DNA from: an uncultured Oligoflexales bacterium
GTDB lineage: Bacteria > Bdellovibrionota_B > Oligoflexia > Oligoflexales > JAPPIL01
Assembly: GCA_958296095.1 (NCBI GenBank)
Contig: OY282434.1
Coordinates: forward strand, 2,262,001 to 2,326,000
Direction of reading: 5' to 3'
DNA length: 64,000 bases
The position numbers were made by a program, and so were the translations under genes. Positions 52,212-61,298 of this stretch are shown here, one piece after another (position 1 is the first letter of the stretch; every line of letters begins with the position of its first letter). The notes beneath the pieces were generated by a model. That model saw nothing but the letters and a program-made list of their open reading frames with translations, did not search any database and had not been told where the DNA came from.

Positions 52212-52346
52212 CCTACCGAGAGCTCCATGAACGGCGGGGCGAGGCCGTACGAAAACTCGACCATAAATATTGCCAACACTGCAACCAGGCTATTTTTTGC
52301 ACAGGGCATGTGCTTGCACCTAACTCAAGGAGAGTTTCTCGGTAGG
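52212..52346 (+). repeat. Short-class inverted-repeat element (135 bp)
   Basis: Ends CCTACCGAGA (52212-52221) and TCTCGGTAGG (52337-52346), a perfect inverted repeat. The interior has CCATAAATATTGCCAACACT and TATTTTTTGCACAGGGCATG. Confidence 0.78.
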
Positions 52347-52424
52347 GCTGCGCCTCGCCAAGACAACGGAGGCTGGGGCTAAGTAGGGCCTGTTCTCCGC
52401 TAGCTCTTTGTCCCCCACCTCTTG

Positions 52425-52597
52425 CCTACCGAGAGCTCCATGAACGGCACGGCGAGGCCGTTCGCTGCGCTGCGGCTTTTTTGTGACGCTCGCTTCCTAG
52501 CTCGCTCTTTGCACTCAGACCTCCTGCTATTGCGTTCAGATTATGCTTTTAGATAAAGCATGTGCCTATACCTGTTGTGGTCGGGTTTCTCGGTAGG
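52425..52597 (+). repeat. Long-class inverted-repeat element (173 bp)
   Basis: Ends CCTACCGAGA (52425-52434) and TCTCGGTAGG (52588-52597). The interior has the CTCGC and TTGCGTTCA modules in place of the AAAACTCG part. It is close in sequence to 6262-6435, almost 46 kb away. Confidence 0.78.
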
Positions 52598-52853
52598 GCT
52601 GCGCCTCGCCAAGACAACGGGGGAACGGGCTAAGTAGTGTCTATGCTCCACTCGCTACGAGACTTTTTGCCGCTTTCTAGCTCCGCCTCGCCAAGACAAC
52701 GGAGACTTGTGCTAAGTAGTGTCTATGCTCCACTCGCTACGAGACTTTTTGCCGCTTTCTAGCTCCGCCTCGCCAAGATAACGGAGGCACGGGCTAAGGA
52801 AGGTCTTTGCCTCTCGGCGATTGCGTAGCAAATGATGAATGTCTAGCCTATGC

Positions 52854-52879
52854 CTGAAAAAACCCGATATTGGCGTTAA
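52854..52879 (+). repeat. Short shared motif upstream of miaA
   Basis: CTGAAAAAACCCGATATTGG followed by CGTTA also occurs at 57961-57987 (with one more A and a G-to-C change), in the gap between the acetoacetyl-CoA synthetase and PhoD-like genes. Possibly a regulatory site or the end of a small mobile piece; too short to decide. Confidence 0.45.
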
Positions 52880-52983
52880 ATAAATAGCGTGCGCATGCTG
52901 TGCCTTGGCAACTATACTTCCCTAAAATTCCCGCGGGACATACTATGGCCTTCCGACCCTGTATGTGGGGGCGGGGTTAGGGT

Positions 52984-53865
52984 GTGGTTGTGGCTAAAAA
53001 CAGGCTAATAGGCATTATCGGCCCCACGGCTGCTGGTAAGAGTGCTTTGGCAATGCGCCTCGCCGCCAAGCTCGATGCCGAGATCGTTATCTGTGACTCG
53101 GTGCAGGTCTATCGTGGCTTTGACATCGGGGCGGTCAAACCCCCTGCCACAGCACGTCGTCAGGTCGTGCATCACCTCATCGACAGCGTTATGGCACACG
53201 AAAACTACAGCGCGGGCCGCTATCGTGACGCGGCGCGGCGAGTAATTGCTGACATTCTTGCCCGCGGCCGCACGGCGCTAGTAGTAGGTGGCTGTGGTCT
53301 TTACTGGCGGGCCTTGCTCGGTCACGAGTGGCACGATGCTCCGCCTGGAGATCCGCAGTTGCGGGCTGAGCTGGCTTGCCTGAGCGACGCGCAACTGACA
53401 CAGCGCTTGCGTAAACTTGACCCACAGCGTGCGACACAAGTTCATCCCGCCGATCGCGTGCGTCTGTTGCGGGCGATTGAAATCGTGCAGGTGAGTGGCA
53501 AGGCTAGGCATGAGTTGTCACGGGCTACGGGCGCACCACTGTCGCCAAGAGTTATCTATCTCAAGCCGCCGCGGGCCGAACTGCACCGCCGCATCCAAGT
53601 TCGCACCAGGGATGTGCTTGCCGCAGGGTTAGTGGCGGAGGTCAAGGCATTGCTGGCAAGTGGTTGTCCGCCGCAGGTAAAGCCAATGCAGAGTATTGGC
53701 TATCGGCAAGTCGTGGCCTACTTGCAGGGCGAGTTGGCAGAAAAAGAACTGGCAACACGTATCATCTACGCCACCCGCCAGTACGCCAAGCGGCAGATTA
53801 CCTGGTTTAACAAGACCAGGCACGACATCTGTATTGCCGACAACGAGGAGGCTGTGCGATGCTGA
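52984..53865 (+). CDS. miaA: tRNA dimethylallyltransferase
   Basis: A 293-aa enzyme that adds a dimethylallyl group to A37 of tRNAs reading UNN codons. The P-loop is GPTAAGKSALAMRLA, and ICDSVQVYRGFDIGAVKP, VGGCGLYWRALL and RQYAKRQITWFNK are family marks. GTG start (a second GTG two codons on is also possible). The end overlaps tkt by 7 bp. Confidence 0.95.
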   Translation: MVVAKNRLIGIIGPTAAGKSALAMRLAAKLDAEIVICDSVQVYRGFDIGAVKPPATARRQVVHHLIDSVMAHENYSAGRYRDAARRVIADILARGRTALVVGGCGLYWRALLGHEWHDAPPGDPQLRAELACLSDAQLTQRLRKLDPQRATQVHPADRVRLLRAIEIVQVSGKARHELSRATGAPLSPRVIYLKPPRAELHRRIQVRTRDVLAAGLVAEVKALLASGCPPQVKPMQSIGYRQVVAYLQGELAEKELATRIIYATRQYAKRQITWFNKTRHDICIADNEEAVRC

Positions 53866-55823
53866 CTTATCACCAAATCAGCAATTACTTGCGTGCCATG
53901 GTCATCGATGCCGTGCAAACCGCGCAGAGTGGGCATATTGGCGGGGCACTATCAGCGATGGACGTGGCGACGCTGCTGTTCGCCGACTATCTGCGCTACG
54001 ATCCCGACGACCCCCAGTGGCACTGGCGCGATCGCTTCATCTTGAGTGCAGGACACATGTCGATGCTGCTCTATGCCTTGCACTATGCCATCGGCTATCT
54101 CGACGCCAAAGACCTGCACAACTTTCGTCAATACGATTCCCGCACCCCGGGCCATCCTGAACAGCACTGGCCTGCGGTTGAGTGCACGACGGGGCCGCTC
54201 GGTCAAGGCGCGGCAATGGCAGTGGGCTTTGCCATCTCCGCTCTGCATCAACGCACAAAATTTGGGGCGGAGCTGTTCGATCAGCAGATCGTTGCCTTGT
54301 TGGGCGATGGCTGCATGCAAGCAGGCGTCACCCTGGCGTCAGCATCTTACGCAGGCCATCTCGCCTTAGCCAATCTGACTTGGATTTACGATAAAAACGA
54401 CCGGCAGATTTCGGGAGCGATTGAACGGGTCACCTCTGACAATTACGAGGCGATCTTCACAGGTTTCGGCTGGCAGGTAGTCAACATTGATGGGCATGAT
54501 TACGAGCAAATCAAACCTGCCTTGGCGTTAATTCGCAGTCAACGCCCTAAACCGCTGTTGGTTATCAGCAACTCGGTGATGAGCAAAGGCACGCACACGG
54601 TCGCGGGCGACCATCGTTATCACGGCGCACCCTTGCCCGCCCTAGAAGCGCAGCGCAGTCGGCAAAAACTTGGCGTAAGCACTGAAGCAAAATTTTACTG
54701 GCCTGTTGCCGCGCAAGATTTTTGGCAAGAAAAAATGCAACTACAGCGTGCCCGCGTGCGGAGCAAAAACGCATACTTTGACAAGAGGCAAGCCGATCAG
54801 GATTTCGCCACCCTTTGGCAGCAGCACTATCAGCGCACGGTTGATTGCCAGGCTGTGCCTTATCTAGCCTGGCAAGACGATAAACTGGCGACCCGCAAGG
54901 CCTTCGGCCAGATATTGCGGCACTATGCCGAATACTTGCCGACGTTGATAGGTGGCAGTGCTGACCTTGAGCCTTCCAACATGACGCAGGCTTTCAACAC
55001 TTACGTGGGCGAATTCAGCGCGGCTAACCGGGCGGGGCGAGGCTTGGCTTTCGGCGTGCGTGAATTTCCCATGGCAGCGATTGTCAATGGGATTGCCTTG
55101 TTCGGCGGTCTGCTGCCCTTCGCGGCAACATTCCTGTGTTTCTCCGACTATATGCGTCCGGCCCTGCGGCTGGCCGCGCTGCAGCGTGTCAAGGTGATGC
55201 ACGAGTTTACCCACGATTCTTTTTTCGTCGGTGAAGACGGGCCGACACATCAGCCGGTCGAACACCTGTGTAGTTTGCGAGCAATTCCTGACTTCTATGT
55301 CATGCGCCCCGCCGACGCAGAGGAGACCGAGGTGCTGTTTCGGGTGGCAGTAAATACCGCGCTGCCTACCGCCTTCTGCTTAACCAGACAGGATGTGCCG
55401 TGCTTGCCACGCACCGCGCGACAGCGAGCCAACATTGCTCGTGGTGCTTATGTGCTGGCTGGCGAAGAGATCCTAGACCTGCTCATCATCGCTACCGGCA
55501 GCGAGGTGGCACTAGCACTGCAGGTGGCGGCCCAGCTCAACCAGCAGCACGACCTCCCGTTACGCGTGGTGTCGATGCCATGTCGTGAACTGTTCGAGCA
55601 GCAGGCAGAGGCTTACCGCGAGCAGGTATTGCCCTCGGCCGCGTACCGCCGAGTAGTGATTGAAGCTGGCACGGCTCAGGGTTGGGAGGGCTATCGCGGC
55701 GATAGGGGGTTATGCATCAGTGTGGAGCAGTTTGGCAAAAGTGCCCCAGGTAAAGATTTAGCTGAACATTTCGGTTTTACCGTCACAGCCATCGCCCAGC
55801 GGGTGTTGCAGTTTTTCTCTTGA
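53859..55823 (+). CDS. tkt: Transketolase
   Basis: A 654-aa thiamine-diphosphate enzyme of the pentose phosphate pathway. Seen: SGHIGGALSAMDVATLLFAD, SRTPGHPEQHWPAVECTTGP followed by LGQGAAMAVGFAIS, the TPP/metal motif LLGDGCMQAGVTLASASYAG followed by WIYDKNDRQISGA, EDGPTHQPVEHLCSLRAIPD in the pyrimidine domain, and a normal C-terminal domain. Length is usual for the family. It overlaps miaA by 7 bp and is convergent with the acetoacetyl-CoA synthetase gene. Confidence 0.95.
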   Translation: MLTYHQISNYLRAMVIDAVQTAQSGHIGGALSAMDVATLLFADYLRYDPDDPQWHWRDRFILSAGHMSMLLYALHYAIGYLDAKDLHNFRQYDSRTPGHPEQHWPAVECTTGPLGQGAAMAVGFAISALHQRTKFGAELFDQQIVALLGDGCMQAGVTLASASYAGHLALANLTWIYDKNDRQISGAIERVTSDNYEAIFTGFGWQVVNIDGHDYEQIKPALALIRSQRPKPLLVISNSVMSKGTHTVAGDHRYHGAPLPALEAQRSRQKLGVSTEAKFYWPVAAQDFWQEKMQLQRARVRSKNAYFDKRQADQDFATLWQQHYQRTVDCQAVPYLAWQDDKLATRKAFGQILRHYAEYLPTLIGGSADLEPSNMTQAFNTYVGEFSAANRAGRGLAFGVREFPMAAIVNGIALFGGLLPFAATFLCFSDYMRPALRLAALQRVKVMHEFTHDSFFVGEDGPTHQPVEHLCSLRAIPDFYVMRPADAEETEVLFRVAVNTALPTAFCLTRQDVPCLPRTARQRANIARGAYVLAGEEILDLLIIATGSEVALALQVAAQLNQQHDLPLRVVSMPCRELFEQQAEAYREQVLPSAAYRRVVIEAGTAQGWEGYRGDRGLCISVEQFGKSAPGKDLAEHFGFTVTAIAQRVLQFFS

Positions 55824-55856
55824 GATTGAGACAAAACAGCCAGCGGTGCGCTAGTG

Positions 55857-57902
55857 CTATCGTTGCTCTTTGGCAATCGCGGCAAAGTCTTGGCTGAGCT
55901 TGACAAAAAAATCAAGTGCTTGCGGGTTGGCCAAGGCACTGCGGTTGTGAATTGTTTCACCCGCTAGGGCTCGCTTCACAGCCAATTCCACCTTCTTGCC
56001 ATTGACGGTGTAGGGAATGTCGGGCACTTGGATGATGTGGCGGGGCACATGCCGCGGCGTGAGACCCGTGGCAATCGTTTTTTTGATTTTTTGTTGTAAC
56101 GCGGTATCCAGCTGCTGGCCCGCGGTGAGCACGACAAACAGCACCATGCTGCTGTCGCTGCCGCGCTGATAGTCGACGACCACTGCATCGGTAATTTCCA
56201 CGAGTTGCTCCAGCTGGCGATAAATTTCTGCCGTGCCGATACGAATGCCATGTGGGTTGAGCACTGCGTCGGAACGGCCATGCATACGAATGCTGCCGTG
56301 GGCCGTGATGGTAATAAAATCACCGTGCCGCCACACCTCGTGATCGGGAAAAAAATTAAAATACGCCTGCCGAAAACGACTGCCATCGGGGTCGTGCAAA
56401 AAACCACGCGGCATCGAGACAAAGGGTGCAGTGCAGACCAGTTCTCCCTGTGCAGCAACGAGGCTTTCTCCGTCACGTCCCCAGGCGGCAACGGCCATGC
56501 CCAAGCCCTTGACTTGAATTTCGCCCACCCTCACCGGCAACAGCACGTTGCCGAGCATGAAACAAGAGATAATGTCTGTGCCACCAGAGATCGAGACGAG
56601 ATGCACGTCGGCTTTGATACGGCCATAGATGTAGCGATAGTGACTGCCGCTCAGCGGTGCACCGGTCGAAAAAACAGTGCGCAAGGCGGGCAAAGCCACG
56701 GTGGTTTTCTGTGCACAGACATCGAGGTAGCGCGGACTGAGGCCGACGGCAGTGCTGGCCGTGCGGGCCGCGACCTCCCATAGCGTAGTCGCGCGGGGGC
56801 GGTGCGGTGCGCCTTCGTAAAGACCGATTGCCGTGCCGACCGCGAGCGCAGATAGTTGCCAATTCCACATCATCCAACCGCAAGTGGTGTAGAACATCAG
56901 CCGATCGCCGCGGCCGAGATCACCGTGTATGGCATGCTCCTTCAGGTGTTGAAGCAGCGTGCCCCCACCGCTGTGCACGATGCACTTAGGCACACCTGTC
57001 GTGCCTGAGGAAAACAAAATAAACAGCGGCGCGGCAAAGTCCATCTCGGCATAAGTCAGGGCGTGATTGGCCGCGTTGGCAAGCAGGGTGGTAAAATTCA
57101 GGGTATCGCGGCTGTCTGCGTCGTCGAGATGGGCAACGGCAACCGCGTGGCTATGGGGAAATTTACGCAGCACCGTCTGCATTGCCGCCCGACGATCGTA
57201 GCGCTTTTGGCCATAGATATAGGCGGTGGTGAAAAAAATAACCTTGGGATCAATCTGCTGCAGACGATCGCTGATACCCTGTGCTCCGAAATCAGGCGAG
57301 CAGGACGACCATACCGCACCGATGGCCGCGGTCGCCAGCGCCGCGACCACTGCCGCGGGCACGTTTGACAGCACCCCACAGACAACATCGCCCTTGCGCA
57401 CGCCCAAGCTGCGCAACACTGCCACCCCGCGCCCGACATCGTCACGCAGCTGGCGGCGCGTCACGGTAGCAATGCCCGCTTGTCCCTCGACATAGCTGTA
57501 GAGCGCCACGTCATCGTCATTGCCGCGCTGGAGCAGGTTCTGGCAGTAGTTGAAGCGTGCCTCAGGAAACCAGCACCGCCCTAGCATTCCCTCCCCGTCG
57601 TCGCGATAAGTCAGGCTTGGGTGATGTTGCCAGATAAAACCACAAAACTCCGCACACGCATGCCAGAACCGCGCCGCTTCCACGAGCGAGAAACGATGCA
57701 GGTCGTTGTAATTGTGAAAATCGTAACGGCATGCAGGAAAACGCTGACCGAGCCAAACAGCAAAACGATACATGCCGCTGCGCCGTTTGCGCTCAGCATC
57801 AGCTTGCCAAACAATTTCGCCGTCGCGGCAGGACAAAGCAGGTGCTGTAGTCGCCAAGTCAGTAACTCCAGTATCATCTACATCTTCACCCAGCACCTGC
57901 AA
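55857..57902 (-). CDS. Acetoacetyl-CoA synthetase (acetoacetate-CoA ligase)
   Basis: A 681-aa acyl-CoA synthetase of the ANL superfamily. The P-loop-like FILFSSGTTGVPKCIVHS (A3), the FYTTCGWMMWNWQLSALAVG block typical of acetoacetyl-CoA synthetase, SISGGTDIISCF (A5), IRMHGRSDAVLNPHGIRIG (A8) and the C-terminal YTVNGKKVELAVKRAL with the catalytic Lys are present. It activates acetoacetate for use in lipid or PHB metabolism. The N-terminus EIVWQADAERKRRSGMYRF fits the family; the TTG start at 57902 is tentative and a GTG six bases in is possible. Confidence 0.9.
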   Translation of the reverse strand: MQVLGEDVDDTGVTDLATTAPALSCRDGEIVWQADAERKRRSGMYRFAVWLGQRFPACRYDFHNYNDLHRFSLVEAARFWHACAEFCGFIWQHHPSLTYRDDGEGMLGRCWFPEARFNYCQNLLQRGNDDDVALYSYVEGQAGIATVTRRQLRDDVGRGVAVLRSLGVRKGDVVCGVLSNVPAAVVAALATAAIGAVWSSCSPDFGAQGISDRLQQIDPKVIFFTTAYIYGQKRYDRRAAMQTVLRKFPHSHAVAVAHLDDADSRDTLNFTTLLANAANHALTYAEMDFAAPLFILFSSGTTGVPKCIVHSGGGTLLQHLKEHAIHGDLGRGDRLMFYTTCGWMMWNWQLSALAVGTAIGLYEGAPHRPRATTLWEVAARTASTAVGLSPRYLDVCAQKTTVALPALRTVFSTGAPLSGSHYRYIYGRIKADVHLVSISGGTDIISCFMLGNVLLPVRVGEIQVKGLGMAVAAWGRDGESLVAAQGELVCTAPFVSMPRGFLHDPDGSRFRQAYFNFFPDHEVWRHGDFITITAHGSIRMHGRSDAVLNPHGIRIGTAEIYRQLEQLVEITDAVVVDYQRGSDSSMVLFVVLTAGQQLDTALQQKIKKTIATGLTPRHVPRHIIQVPDIPYTVNGKKVELAVKRALAGETIHNRSALANPQALDFFVKLSQDFAAIAKEQR

Positions 57903-57960
57903 TTACGCAAAACCTATCTGTCTCCCTCAGCAAAATATTTTTTGGGCATGTAGTGACCCC

Positions 57961-57987
57961 CTGAAAAAAACCCGATATTCGCGTTAC
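57961..57987 (+). repeat. Second copy of the short motif seen upstream of miaA
   Basis: CTGAAAAAAACCCGATATTC followed by GCGTTAC. See 52854-52879. Here it lies about 100 bp upstream of the PhoD-like gene. Confidence 0.45.
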
Positions 57988-58024
57988 CTAGAAGCAAAGC
58001 TGTAAGCCACCTCGCCATCTCGGT

Positions 58025-58054
58025 TTGACAAAAAGTTTACGCCTCTGCTAGGGT
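58025..58054 (+). promoter_or_regulatory. Candidate promoter of the PhoD-like gene
   Basis: Consensus TTGACA (58025-58030), an 18-base spacer and an extended -10 of TGC-TAGGGT (58046-58054). The -10 hexamer is weak but the TGn extension and perfect -35 support it. The CGGAGG ribosome site and ATG follow at 58083. Confidence 0.5.
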
Positions 58055-58082
58055 GGCAGCGTTTTTTTGCCGGAGGTTAGCC

Positions 58083-59399
58083 ATGCCAGTATGCCCCCAC
58101 CGTTTTCTGATCTCCCTACTTGCCCTGGCCTTGAATGCCTGTGTCACAACGACTACGGCAACGCCGCCACGGCTGGCTATCATGCAGGGCGTGACGGGCA
58201 ATGACTACACGCAGGTGCTGGTGTTGACGGAGGGCGAGCAGGGCTACCGTTTTGTGTTGGTCGATGCGCAGGGCCGGGAGCGGTCTCCGCATAGCACCAA
58301 GGTCAGCAGGCATGCCAGTTCATCGTGGCGGGTGCAGCATGTCGCGTTCCGAAACTTAACCCCGAACACGACATATCTGTTGCGAGTCTATCAGCACGGT
58401 GAGCGACGCGATGAACGGCGGCTACGCACTCTCGATCCCCAGCGACGTAAGCTGCGTTTTGCGATTGCCTCGTGCATGGATGACCGCACACCGCAGGGCG
58501 ATATTTGGCAGCAGATGCTGGCATTGCGTCCCGACGTGATCTTCCTGATCGGCGACAATGTTTATGCTGATCGCTACGTCAAAGGCATCAAGTATGGCAC
58601 GAAGAGCTGGGAGATAATGGCAACTCCCGCCGAGTTGTGGCGCAGAAACGTCGAGACTCGCAATTACATCGCCCTGTTTAAAAGCGAAGAGCTAGTGCCC
58701 GTCGTGGCGACGTGGGATGACCATGACTACGGGATCAACAACGGCGGACGTGATTACCCCTACAAGAAAGAATCGCTGGCGGTCTTCGATGCCTTCTTTG
58801 CCAGCCAGCCAAGTGCGCATTACCAACGCGCTGGTCTCGGCACGGCAGCCTTTTTCAACATCTATGCCTTCAATTTTTTTCTGCTCGACAACCGCAGCTT
58901 CCGCGTCGCCAAGGCTGTGGCAGGCAAGCAGCAGCAACACTATGGCCGCAAACAGCTACAGTGGTTGTGGCGTAACCTGCAAGGCAAGGACTATGCCATG
59001 TTAGTCGGCGGCGATCAGTTTTTTGGCGGCTATCATCGTTTTGAATCGTTTGAAGGCAGAAATCGCCAAGCCTTCGCACGTTTTATGGCTAAATTAAAAA
59101 CGCTGCCGACGAAGGTTGTCTTTATCTCCGGTGATCGTCATCTCACCGAGATTATGCGTGTTCCAGCCGCACAACTCGGTTATCAGACGTATGAATTCAC
59201 CTCCAGCCCCATTCATGGCACTCTTCACCCCAGCAACTGGGATAAAACTCCTAACCCGCGCCAGATCGCGGGACAGGACCTGCGGCACAACTTCATGCTG
59301 CTCGAACTTGAACGACCACGGGCGGGCCTGCAGTTGCAAGCGGCTGCCTATGCCAAAGGCGGCAAACTGCTGTTCAGCGGCGACTATGTGGTGCGTTGA
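58083..59399 (+). CDS. PhoD-like alkaline phosphatase/phosphodiesterase lipoprotein
   Basis: A 438-aa lipoprotein (MPVCPHRFLISLLALALNAC, lipobox LNAC). An N-terminal fibronectin-like part (about residues 30-115) is followed by a metallophosphatase domain: RFAIASCMDD, DVIFLIGDNVYAD, VATWDDHDYGINNGG, AMLVGGDQFFGGYHRFE and VVFISGDRHLTEI give the metal ligands, as in PhoD. It probably acts in the periplasm on phosphate esters or diesters. ATG at 58083 has CGGAGG upstream. The stop overlaps the TTG start of the next gene. Confidence 0.88.
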   Translation: MPVCPHRFLISLLALALNACVTTTTATPPRLAIMQGVTGNDYTQVLVLTEGEQGYRFVLVDAQGRERSPHSTKVSRHASSSWRVQHVAFRNLTPNTTYLLRVYQHGERRDERRLRTLDPQRRKLRFAIASCMDDRTPQGDIWQQMLALRPDVIFLIGDNVYADRYVKGIKYGTKSWEIMATPAELWRRNVETRNYIALFKSEELVPVVATWDDHDYGINNGGRDYPYKKESLAVFDAFFASQPSAHYQRAGLGTAAFFNIYAFNFFLLDNRSFRVAKAVAGKQQQHYGRKQLQWLWRNLQGKDYAMLVGGDQFFGGYHRFESFEGRNRQAFARFMAKLKTLPTKVVFISGDRHLTEIMRVPAAQLGYQTYEFTSSPIHGTLHPSNWDKTPNPRQIAGQDLRHNFMLLELERPRAGLQLQAAAYAKGGKLLFSGDYVVR

Positions 59400-60463
59400 G
59401 TTTGCTGCCTAACCCGCCGCACAACATTATCTGGATTCAGACAGCCTTTCTCGGCGACATCGTCTTAACGACAGCTGGCATACATCTGGCAGCGCAAAAA
59501 TTCCCGCGCGCCCAGCACTTTCTTATTACCACCCAGACAGGCAAGCTTGCCCTGCATCAGCAAGACTATCTGACGGACATCTTCGTGTTGGACAAGTCCA
59601 CGCGCAACCTTTGGCGGACTTTCAGGGATGTCAAGCAAGCTCTAGCCCCGCGCTGCCTGTCAGTCGAGAAGACATTAATCATCAAGCCACACTTGAGTTT
59701 GCGTTCAGCCCTGTTAGCAAAATATCTCGGCTTCGCTACCGTTACCTTTAGCAACAGCAGCCTCGCCTTGCTTGCCGCGCAAAAAATCAAGCCTGACGAC
59801 CAGCAGCACATTAGCACCCGCATCGCTTCGCTACTCACACCGCTAGAGGTTAGCCCCGCGGACATCACCGCGGCTAAACCCTATCTCGCCGCGAGCAAGC
59901 CTGCGGCACACATACCACGAGACCTGCGTAACTTTGCCGGCAAGTTGATCGCCCTGGCCCCAGGCAGTCAGTGGGGTACCAAGATGTGGCCGCTTGAAAA
60001 TTACCGCGCCCTGCTGGCCTTGATGCTGGCTCGCTTAGCGCCGCTAGGCGTAGTTGTGTTGGGCAATCAAAAAGAAATTTATTTGGGTAAAACACTTGAT
60101 GAGCAGTTTGCCACCCAAAAAAACTACTGGAATCTCATCGGCAAAACTTCGCTCGATGATCTGCTCTACCTTATTCCGCACAGCAAACTCATCGTTACTA
60201 ATGACAATGCCATCGCCCACTACGCGTCGGCGTTCAACGTCGCGACCGTCATGATCTTCGGCCCCACCGTGCCTGCTTTCGGCTTCACGCCGCGGGCCGA
60301 TAGGCAGGCCATCGTTGAAACGCCGTTGTCGCTCGCCTGTCGCCCGTGTAGCTCGCACGGGCCTAAGCGCTGTCCTCGTCGGCACTTTCGCTGTATGCGT
60401 TCCATCAGTGCTGAGCAGGTTTTTCAGCAGGTAGTGAGGCTGCTTGACGATAGAGATCGTTGA
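59396..60463 (+). CDS. Glycosyltransferase family 9 (LPS heptosyltransferase-like)
   Basis: A 355-aa cytoplasmic enzyme of LPS core synthesis. The start NIIWIQTAFLGDIVLTTAGI is the family-9 nucleotide-sugar region, IALAPGSQWGTKMWPLENYR is the middle motif, and KLIVTNDNAIAHYASAFNVA with FGPTVPAFGFTP is the ADP-heptose-binding part, closest to WaaF. TTG start in a TTGAG overlap with the PhoD-like gene. Its last 59 bp overlap the 3' end of the GT2 gene on the other strand. Confidence 0.9.
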   Translation: MSLLPNPPHNIIWIQTAFLGDIVLTTAGIHLAAQKFPRAQHFLITTQTGKLALHQQDYLTDIFVLDKSTRNLWRTFRDVKQALAPRCLSVEKTLIIKPHLSLRSALLAKYLGFATVTFSNSSLALLAAQKIKPDDQQHISTRIASLLTPLEVSPADITAAKPYLAASKPAAHIPRDLRNFAGKLIALAPGSQWGTKMWPLENYRALLALMLARLAPLGVVVLGNQKEIYLGKTLDEQFATQKNYWNLIGKTSLDDLLYLIPHSKLIVTNDNAIAHYASAFNVATVMIFGPTVPAFGFTPRADRQAIVETPLSLACRPCSSHGPKRCPRRHFRCMRSISAEQVFQQVVRLLDDRDR

Positions 60464-61202
60464 GTTTGGCGTACTTGACGAAGCTGTAGAGTGACCCGTA
60501 GATGGCGAGGCAGTAGCCTGCATAGCCGTCGAGAAAGCCACCCCTGAGGACATAGAGGTAGAAGAAAAATACTGGCGGTCGCAATACATGCAGTAGCGCT
60601 ACTTGGCGGCGTTGTCGATAGCTCTGCTGTGCAAACACGTCGCTGTAGTAATTGAATTTAGTCCAGTAGTCGTGGTGGTCGGCGTAGCTATAGTGGAGCA
60701 GCACGCCGTGGTTTATTTTTGCAACGGCTTGCGGGTGAGGAATGATAATTTTTTCGTGCACGGCCCCGACAAAGTGGGCTTTTTCTCGGCGGAACAGGGA
60801 CAAGATGGCGCGGCAACTTCTGCCAAAACGTAATTTACGCCCCATGAACACAGATTGGCGGACGACTTTAAAACCTTCGAGGTGGGGAGAGATAGCTGGT
60901 TTAGCAAAATTTTCTTGTAACCAGCGCGCCAGGGCGGGGCTCATCTCTTCGTCGGCATCTAAACTGAACACCCAGTTTTTTGTCGCTTGTTGTAAGGCTT
61001 TGTTCTTTTGCTGGCCATAGTTGACAAAAGACGAACTGCTCGTCTTCGCCCCATAATTTCTGGCAATCTCAAGCGTGCGATCGCTGCTGTGTGAATCAAC
61101 GACGATCACTTCCGCTCCCCGCGGCAAACTAGCCAAACAGCGGGGCAGGTCGCGCTCTTCGTTGTAGGTGATGATAGTTATGGAAAGATCTAATTCAGGC
61201 AT
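60405..61202 (-). CDS. Glycosyltransferase family 2 (WaaE/KdtX-like)
   Basis: A 265-aa LPS-core beta-glycosyltransferase. LSITIITYNEERDLPRCLAS, VIVVDSHSSDRTLEIARNYG and FSLDADEEMS (the DxD site) are the GT2 marks, and YGQQKNKALQQATKNWVF is typical of the WaaE/KdtX type. The ATG at 61202 was chosen because the extra N-terminal frame is not conserved in kind. It has a hydrophobic segment near the C-terminus (VFFFYLYVLRGGFLDGYAG). It is convergent with, and overlaps by 59 bp, the GT9 gene. Confidence 0.88.
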   Translation of the reverse strand: MPELDLSITIITYNEERDLPRCLASLPRGAEVIVVDSHSSDRTLEIARNYGAKTSSSSFVNYGQQKNKALQQATKNWVFSLDADEEMSPALARWLQENFAKPAISPHLEGFKVVRQSVFMGRKLRFGRSCRAILSLFRREKAHFVGAVHEKIIIPHPQAVAKINHGVLLHYSYADHHDYWTKFNYYSDVFAQQSYRQRRQVALLHVLRPPVFFFYLYVLRGGFLDGYAGYCLAIYGSLYSFVKYAKLNDLYRQAASLPAEKPAQH

Positions 61203-61298
61203 GGTTGCAAACTTCCCTCCGCGCCGCGGCAACCCTAGCATGTTGCCATCCTGCCGACAATCACGTAGGATCGCCTGAGGGGTATTCCGGGAGCAGCG

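Larger units (their letters stand above)
51925..52812 (+). repeat. Modular repeat array A6, 3' of the DUF3299 gene
   Basis: Begins three bases after a stop codon. It has three tandem 45-bp CTCGC modules (about 51955-52085), TTGC modules, a short-class element (52212-52346) with its CCAAGACAACGGAG tail, a long-class element (52425-52597), and then two repeats of a unit with CACTCGCTACGAGACTTTTT and CCAAGACAACGGAG (52640-52720 and 52726-52800). The 170 bp between the array and miaA hold no array module. Confidence 0.85.
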
